Source of the DNA: Fasciola hepatica
Lineage: Eukaryota > Platyhelminthes > Trematoda > Plagiorchiida > Fasciolidae
Direction: 5' to 3'
Assembly: GCA_948099385.1 (NCBI GenBank)
Contig: CANUEZ040000062.1
Coordinates: forward strand, 3,589,501 to 3,653,500
Length of the DNA: 64,000 bases
The translations under genes and the position numbers were made by a program. Every line of letters starts with the position of its first letter. Within the stretch, counting starts at the first letter, position 1. Below, piece by piece: positions 57,259-64,000 of this stretch. The notes beneath the pieces were generated by a model. The model was not told the DNA's origin. It was given only the letters and a program-made list of their open reading frames with translations, and did no database searches.

Positions 57259-59306
57259 ACGTCAACTGGTTTCCCACGGATTCAGATGTCAACCGCGATG
57301 TGAACGAAGCTTGGGCGTTTATTCGTGACGGTATCTTGTATCTTATGAATACCTACTGCCCCCTCAACCGGCGTAGACCTCGTGTTAAGGGACCGCCGTG
57401 GTTTGATCTGGAGCTCAGACGCCTGCTCAAACGACGAAATCGGGCCTGGCAGCGGTTCCGATCCACAGGTGAGGGTTATGATCTCTATCGCAGGATTCGT
57501 AACCAGTGTACCGAACAAAAACGAATAAAGCGGATGGCATTCGAGGAGGCCCTTGCGGTCGATGCGGTGCGAGCACCCAAGCGCCTGTTTGCATACTTAA
57601 AGCGCCGCACCAGAGCGAAGGTGGGTATCCCGGCGCTGATGAACAACGACGAAATGGTTGCAACAGATGACGGAAAGGCTGAGACACTAGCCAAACATTA
57701 TCTGTCAGTTTATTCTGTGGAGGACGGTGCGCCAATCCGGATGGTGGATAGCTCGCCGCTGTTCATTATGTATGATTTTGGGGAGGCGGAAGTGAACAAG
57801 ATGCTCAAGTCCATCAAAAACCATAAGTCACCGGGACCGGACGACGTGCATCCGCTGATGTTGAAGGAGTTGGCGGACCAGCTAACTACACCACTAACGC
57901 GGTTGTTCAATTTGTCGTTGGCCACTGGAAGTCTACCTCAGGAGTAGAAAAAAGCAGTTGTTGTTCCGCTGTACAAGGGTGAGACAAAATCCACCTCGGC
58001 CAACTACCGCCCAGTTAGCCTCACTTCCGTAGTTGGAAAGGTCATGGAAAGGCTGGTGGCTGTTCGTATACGTGAACATCTGGAGCGCTGTCAACTGCTA
58101 TGCGCAGAACAGCACGGTTTTCGGCGGAACAGATCATGTCTGTCAAACCTGTTGACCGCCCGTGAAAGTTGGTCGAACTCCAAGGCCGAGGGATATGTCA
58201 CGGACGTCATCTTCGTGGACTTTAGTAAGGCGTTTGACAAAGTTCCTCACAATGGGCTGTTGCTGAAACTCCGGGCCATGGGCATCTCAGGGCCCATGCT
58301 TCACTGGATTGAGGATTTCTTGGTCGGGAGAACCTTTTCCGTGAGAGTTGCCCAGTCCCAATCCGCGTGGTATCCAGTTGGCAGTGGCGTGCCGCAAGGC
58401 TCCGTGCTAGGACCCCTGTTGTTTCTAGTGTTTGTAAACGACCTACCACAGACCATTCGATCCCAATGCCTTATCTACGCCGATGATCTCAAGATCTGGC
58501 GCACCATTCGATCGGCAGAGGATCGCGAGATACTACAGGAGGATCTGCAGGCCCTCGTCAATTGGTCGACCACCTGGGGTCTACCGATAAACGTGGACAA
58601 GTGCGCGAGCATGAGGATTGATGGCCCCAACGATACTTCCGGCTACTGCCTTGGAAGTATCGTACTCCGTCACACGCAGGAGGAAAAGGATTTCGGAGTT
58701 GTTGTCACCAGCAATCTGAAGACAAGAGCACACACTGAGAGAGCGTGCTCCTCAGCGTGGAAGATACTTGGTCCCATCCGCCGTTCATTTGGGCCTCTAC
58801 CCCGGGACACTTTCCGACTGCTTTATGTCTCACATGTACGTCCTCGTTTGGAATATGGCGGTCCAGCTGTCTACCCGTGCACGGCGGCGGAAGTAGCCAA
58901 ACTGGAACGGGTGCAACGTGCTGCCACACGCCTCGTGGCCGGACTGCGTGGGTTCAGCTATGAGGAACGCCTAAAAGTCACCGACTTGTTTCCCATTGCC
59001 TATCGACGGCTTCGAGGCGACCTCATCTATGCCAGGCGCATAATCCGCGGTGAGTTGGGCCGGGAACTACAGGCGGAATTCCCGCTCAGGAATAATAATC
59101 GTACCAGAGGACACACCCTGACGCTTCGTAAGGTGCATTCCACCGGCTTACCGGCCATCTATCGATTGTCAAGGAGGGTGACCAATCTCTGGAACTCTCT
59201 ACCGACCGAAGTGGTGGAAGAGGAAATTGAGACACTATTCAAGAGGAAATTGGACCAAACCCTGAAGGTTTATTGGCGGAGCACCGACATCCAGCCGAGT
59301 CAATAG
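57225..59306 (+). pseudogene. LINE G linker and reverse transcriptase, one TAG
   Basis: Continues in a second frame after the break near 57225-57258. The linker reads WFDLELRRLLKRRNRAWQRF, followed by SPGPDDVHPLMLKELADQLT and SLPQE, then TAG at 57945-57947 where related RTs have Trp (PQDWK in D). The same frame then reads KKAVVVPLYKG, NYRPVSLTSVVGKVMERLV, AEQHGFRRNRSCLSNLL, motif A FVDFSKAFDKVPHNGLLLKL, GSGVPQGSVLGPLLFLVFVND, and intact YADD near 58482. The C-terminus reads HVRPRLEYGG, RRLRGDLIYARRII and NLWNSLPTEVVEEE, stopping at 59306. Confidence 0.9.
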
Positions 59307-59394
59307 AGTACGATGTGATGGGGCTCATACGGGATGACTTCCCACTGCCCTTTACCTGAAGACTGAAGACTGACTGAAGACTAGTTTGTCCCTA

Positions 59395-60815
59395 GTTTCC
59401 CGTTCCGTCGTGTAGGCTAACTAGTAGTGGGCCTTGATGAATTCTTCTAGAATGTTAGATGTGTAGCATTCTTGGTCCAGTAAGCTAAACGTATCACCGA
59501 TGTACCGACTGTAGTGAGCAAAACCTTCAGTGGTTTGCCTTAGTTTTTTCATTCTCAAGTTTGGCCACGAAAATTTCCGCTAGCAATGGGCCTAGTAGGA
59601 AACTCACGGCGACACCGTCTTTTTGTCGGTAGAAACATCCGTTAAGCAGGAACTGCTAGTTCTGCGTGCAAAGTAGCCATAGCTCCCTTAGATTTTTTGT
59701 CGGGATCCCTTTTAGTATGTTAAACGTATTTATGTGCTCAAGTAGGAAGTCCGCGGTTTCCAAAAGCGGAACGTCCGGGAACAGCAACATGACGTCTAAA
59801 GAGAGCACAGTTTTCTTCTGAATATTATCTTGTATAGTGGCCACGAGTTCAAAACTGTCTCGCAAGCTGCACTGCGCAGGTTCCAATAATTTACTAGCCA
59901 ATGAGCTGTTACCCGATATGGCGAACAGGTCGTGGCCATATCAGTCGAATGGATATCCTTCGTTATGGATTTTAGGCAAGCAGTAGAGATGTGGAAAGGT
60001 CAACCGTTTAGGTTTCAGCCTTCTATAAGTACCTTTGCGTATTGTAAAGGTTGGTTAGACCTTACTTACGTTCGCCAGTCCTTCCCAACACGCTTGGACC
60101 ACCTGTTCGTTACAGTGGTACTCTGCAATATACCATCACGATCACCACGACATTGTTTCCCACAACCCATGAGAAGGGGAACACTATAGTTAGGGAGAGA
60201 TTGGTCAGTGCATATTGAAGAAGCGTGCGTGTAGCGTACACGGGCAACGTTTAAGTGGCCACCGCGCTTGGTGGCGCGAGTTCACATAAACACTGATGTG
60301 TGTTAAACAAATAATCAGGGTTGAATGTCACTACAATATGTAGTAACGATCTCTTCATCTCCTCAAGCGTACAGCCAGTATGTTTTCCCCTGTTTCTCAG
60401 TTTTATCTTCTCATGTGTGGCATGCGGAGAATTTTGTCGGGTCTTGGATAAATTGCAAAACTTTTCCGAGCTGATCTTGCTATTCCATGAGGAAAACACG
60501 GGATCACTTATCTGGTTTGAGTATCAATAGGTCTTTTCTTTTTCTTAGTTCCTTCAGTGCCATCAAATGACGTCGGGCAAGCGGACCACGGTTTTGGAGG
60601 ACAGCTTTGCGGTATCTATGGCAGCTTGTCACCGGAACGCTCTTAGATCTGTAGCGGTTGCCATCTTCGTCCATACTTTTACCACGTTTATTGTTTAACT
60701 GAACGCTGACTGCCAAGCGCGGTTGCCATTTGACCGTTGCTCTTGCGCACGCTTTCACGCACGCTCCCAAATACACGCTAACCACTATCTCTCCCAATCG
60801 CCTTCTCATTCTCAC
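59395..60815 (-). pseudogene. Penelope-like element, RT N-terminus to catalytic motif
   Basis: Minus strand. The N-terminal part near 60815-60504 ends RKRKDLLILKPDK, a typical Penelope start. It continues at 60499-60251 (frame open), then DSFELVATIQDNIQKKTVLS and LDVMLLFPDVPL (motif A, 59840-59740), DGVAVSFLLGPLLAEIFVAKL near 59600, and the catalytic box near 59530, which reads YIGD where the family has YIDD. It then runs to TTERETRDKLV near 59400, where LINE G interrupts. Stops and frameshifts are frequent. The remainder is at 54540-55204; about 60 residues expected between the two parts are not seen. Confidence 0.82.
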
Positions 60816-63800
60816 GGGTCGTGGAGAATACTGTTCTGGTTAACATATTTGTGCAATGCCGCACATTAGAGTAACGTGCAGGTGGTCCACGCAGTATGAA
60901 AGACCGAAGCACGCGTTTACTAAGGAAACCGCGAAGTAAGGTCTAATCAACCTTACAGATCCTTCGAGGTCTATTACCGACACTGGTGATGGATCTTTAG
61001 TTTGATTCATCAGGTCTTCGGACTGTGTCTCTAATTCAAGCCGGTAGTCCTCTCCTAGGGGATGCCAGAACCTGCATCCAAGTAGAAGAGCTACCATCTG
61101 GATTTGGCTGGGTGTCATACTCGAAATGTTACGTATGTATCTCCCGGCTAAGCGACGCTACGTACGCTAAAGGACAGCCCGTTCCATATCTTAGTATATG
61201 CACACCGGAATAATCTGGATCTCAGACTGAGATTAGACAGAAGCTCTTACGGGAAACATGGCGTCGAATAGGATGAAAAAGGGGGCAACAATTGCGATGC
61301 GACTGGGGGCTTAGCTTTCTTTGTGAGGTCTAGTCAGTAGAGATATTGGGCAACGTGTAGCATCCATTTTGACAATTGAAAACCAAGTCAATTCCATTTA
61401 GCGAAGCTACCGCTAACAAATTGAATAATTTTACACCAAGCATACCTCAGTGGTGTTCGCTCTGGGTTCTCGCACTCCAGAAGTGAAAGCTAGATCAATA
61501 ACTGCAGCCAAATGGCAGAAAAGGCTTAGAAACAAAAAATAAGGTTGCAAGATACGGCCACAGCCATTTAAAACTCAAGGATCATCGATGGAGGCAGTGG
61601 TAGGGGTCCGGTTTGTGGCAAACATTTAGATGGAGTAGTGCACCGGAGCAAACGATCAAAACTCTGGTAAAAGTAGTTCATAAAAGTGAACTAAAGCTGT
61701 TTCTCATGTGAAAAGTCGCTGAAGGAAACAAGATTCATCGAACTCCTCACACTGGCCCCTAAATCCCAACCCGGAAGGTTACGTGTGTATCGTTAGATGT
61801 GTCTAGCTTCACGCGTCGACCCACCCCACCGTGCTTCGGTACCTAAAAATGACCATCATCAACAATAGTCTCTGTTTGGACATGTAAATAAACTAACTGA
61901 CCTCTTCCGGTTCGGCGGGTCCGAAGACCAGCCTCTCGCTTGAGAAGAGTTGGCTGTTTGCCTTCAGTGAGGAAAATTTTAAACTCGCGCAGCAATGTTT
62001 CTTCACCTCTTAGTACCCTAAGCAACGTTCCGGAGGAAGCTTCTTTTTGATTACTCTAGCCGGTTACAGGTCACGCGAAAAAGTCTCGAAAACTAGTACC
62101 ATCACACTGCCTGTTGTTCAACCGCTTCTTATCGCTCAGCTTGGTGTTTAGGTCGCGAAAGTTTTACCGCCGACCGAGGTAAGATCTTCAGCACACTGAA
62201 GATCTAGCCCTGACTGGCGACGTATAGTAAGCGACCCAAAAGCCAAGCTCAGTTATCATAAGCCGTTGAACAACATCAACATGGACCAAGATAAGCATCA
62301 GTTTTCAAAACCATTGAGAACCACGTCACCCGATCTGAAATCACTTCCCGAGTTATCTATTCTTGCCGCCGCTGTAAAAGTGGAAGATATTTCTTGATCC
62401 CTTTTTAAGGAGCAGAGGCACGGTAGTTTTTCTCTCCCCGCTGACTGATCATTCTATATCGCAACGAATTCGTTAGCTCGTTCTGAAGGTGAGTAGGTTA
62501 CTAAGAGTAAAAACTGAAGATCAAGACAGTCCCAGGTGAGAGCTTTGAGCGGGCTTCCGTTTACTATCTGCCCACTCTTCGTGAGGAAAGCACTTAATAC
62601 CCGTCAGTCATCGGCTGTTTTGCAAAAACTGACAGAAGTATTCTCCAAACCAAACGCACCGTGACCTCTTATGTACCACCACCATGACTAGCTTGAGGGG
62701 GATTTAAGTGCCACTGTAAACTCCATTGCAACAATCTCCCAGCAATCTTACCTCTAGGCCAGCTTCTTTTAAGATCTTCAGTTCTCTTTCGCTCCAGCAG
62801 TATTTGTACTGCTGTCACCATAAACCTTTGGCAGCGCTCCTCTCCTCGACGTGAAGTACGGCAGTGTCATAATGAATAAATGTGCTCTCAGAGAATAGTA
62901 GACCCCGGTACGTATCCCGAGCTGCTGGGGGCACGGGAGTATGCATCTGTTTAGTTTCCGACGCTGCGACTGTGCCTCACTGACAGCGGGTCAAGACAAC
63001 CTATTCCGATGCGCTGGAAGGGAAACCAATGATGTTGGCCCTGAATGTAGATCGGAAAGGCGTCATCGGATTAACCACAACTGCGAAACAGCTTCGAAGT
63101 TTTAAACATCCATCAAATACCAGCTTGATGGCGGCTCCGCCCTGTACAGTTCAGAGAGTTTTCCAAGGTGCTGGAAGCACCCGAAGTGGCCTTTCGTGTC
63201 CTTCCGTTGCAGGGTACCGTCGGAATAAGTCTCCCTTAGTCCGATCGGCCTTGGGTGGTACCACAGGATGTTTCACTCCCTAGTGCTGACTAGAGTAGCT
63301 TATAAGTCCTCCAACACAAATTATTCCGTTTAATAAAACCGGATTGAGTTTCTTAACGTCCTGTTCTTTGGGGTCTGTCAGCATACAGATCAAATTTTCT
63401 GTCTCGCAACCATCCAGTTCTTAGAAATGCGCCTCGGTTTGAACATGGAGAATAACATTTTCCTCAGCCTTAGAAACATCGTATAATTTCGACGGCTAAG
63501 TGGTTAATCCTGGATATGTGCGACAGCCTCTTATGATTGCAAGGTATGTTTCAAAACGAGGTAATCACGCCACTGATCTCTACAAGTAAACCAGCCACAG
63601 TGCATGGCCAGCTTGTGGTCCATTCGTGTATCCTGCGCCCTCGTGGGAACGGTACTGGAGGGCTGCTTTAACTCCACGCTCGATGTCGCAATAACTTTGA
63701 GATTGATTAGCCATAAGTTCATCGATCATCAAGAAGTGAGGACTTTCGAACAAGCAACTGAAACCCCTAAGCAATGAGGTACCACGCTCTGCCGTATCAT

Positions 63801-64000
63801 TTTTTGATCCGATTTAACCCTACTGCTAAAGGTAAGGTCATATGTAGAACAGAGCTGGTTGGTTCGACACACATACCAAATCTCATTTGAGCGTTATTTA
63901 TATAGTGAAGGGTGTAGCATAAACAATCCAGTAGTAAATACTTTCAAATTCGATTCACGTTCCTTCTATGAACATAAAAGCGGATTTAACGGCCACTTTT
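60816..64000. other. No recognisable gene (60.8-64.0 kb)
   Basis: Short open frames only, none with a motif I recognise. A 92-codon minus-strand frame (61118-60840) directly upstream of the Penelope RT could belong to that element's leader. The rest looks non-coding. Confidence 0.5.

Larger units (their letters stand above)
55205..59395 (+). mobile_element. LINE G, near full-length CR1-like element with PHD-like ORF1
   Basis: A plus-strand element inserted into the Penelope-like copy. It has a short 5' leader, an ORF1 region from ATG 55318, an endonuclease, RT to 59306, and a 3' end of about 85 bases closing with repeated CTGAAGA/CTGA units (about 59357-59389). Only three coding lesions are visible: TAG 55774, a frameshift near 57225-57258, and TAG 57945. 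It is among the best preserved LINEs in the window. The 5' boundary is approximate. Confidence 0.87.

Overview
This window is eukaryotic and is built almost entirely of transposable elements. I find no convincing host gene, rRNA or tRNA. The mix is non-LTR retrotransposons of CR1/Jockey type (some with a PHD-like finger in ORF1), a Gypsy element of the CsRn1 type (CHCC Gag finger), a BEL/Pao element, a Penelope-like element with a GIY-YIG domain, a MULE transposase, and several unassigned repeats. That mix fits a large repeat-rich flatworm genome. A pseudophyllidean tapeworm is my best guess, but this is inference from element types only.

Layout. Positions 1-21,770 form one nested cluster. 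Four LINE copies lie head to tail on the minus strand, in 5'->3' order E (21.77-16.42 kb), C (16.42-13.94 kb), A (13.94-1.11 kb, split) and B (1.11 kb to beyond the left edge). Each copy begins at the 3' tail of the one before. Copy A is split by a Gypsy element (1432-13444, target duplication GATC). That Gypsy is split in its gag leader by an intact BEL/Pao element (2086-8784, target duplication CACGC). Copy E is split by an unknown repeat, R1 (18148-19295).

From 21.8 to 34.6 kb there are decayed LINE fragments (endonuclease remnant near 23.4-24.6 kb; LINE H 25.9-30.6 kb), a second and longer R1 copy (31.46-33.24 kb) and a short repeat R3. From 34.6 to 39.2 kb lies LINE D on the plus strand, a near-complete relative of A and B. 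From 39.7 to 46.9 kb there are an inverted R3, a MULE-like transposase pseudogene on the minus strand (40.39-42.66 kb), an R2 repeat and a decayed second Gypsy lineage (44.05-46.85 kb). From 46.9 to 50.4 kb little is recognisable apart from an AT microsatellite. A minus-strand BEL solo LTR (50391-50768, target duplication TCCGT) sits in a decayed LINE I (50.8-52.7 kb). From 54.5 to 60.8 kb a minus-strand Penelope-like element is split by a near-complete plus-strand LINE G (about 55.2-59.4 kb). From 60.9 to 64 kb I recognise nothing.

How it fits together. LINEs laid down the oldest layers. LTR elements then inserted into them, and the youngest visible event is the BEL insertion, whose LTRs differ at two sites by eye and whose 1731-codon polyprotein is open. 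Nearly everything else carries stops, frameshifts or lost catalytic residues. The most unusual signal is the LINE concatemer together with a shared 3' terminal motif (a short GGC/GCC hairpin, then GTCCTGTGC, then CTGAA-type repeats) in otherwise different LINE 3' ends.
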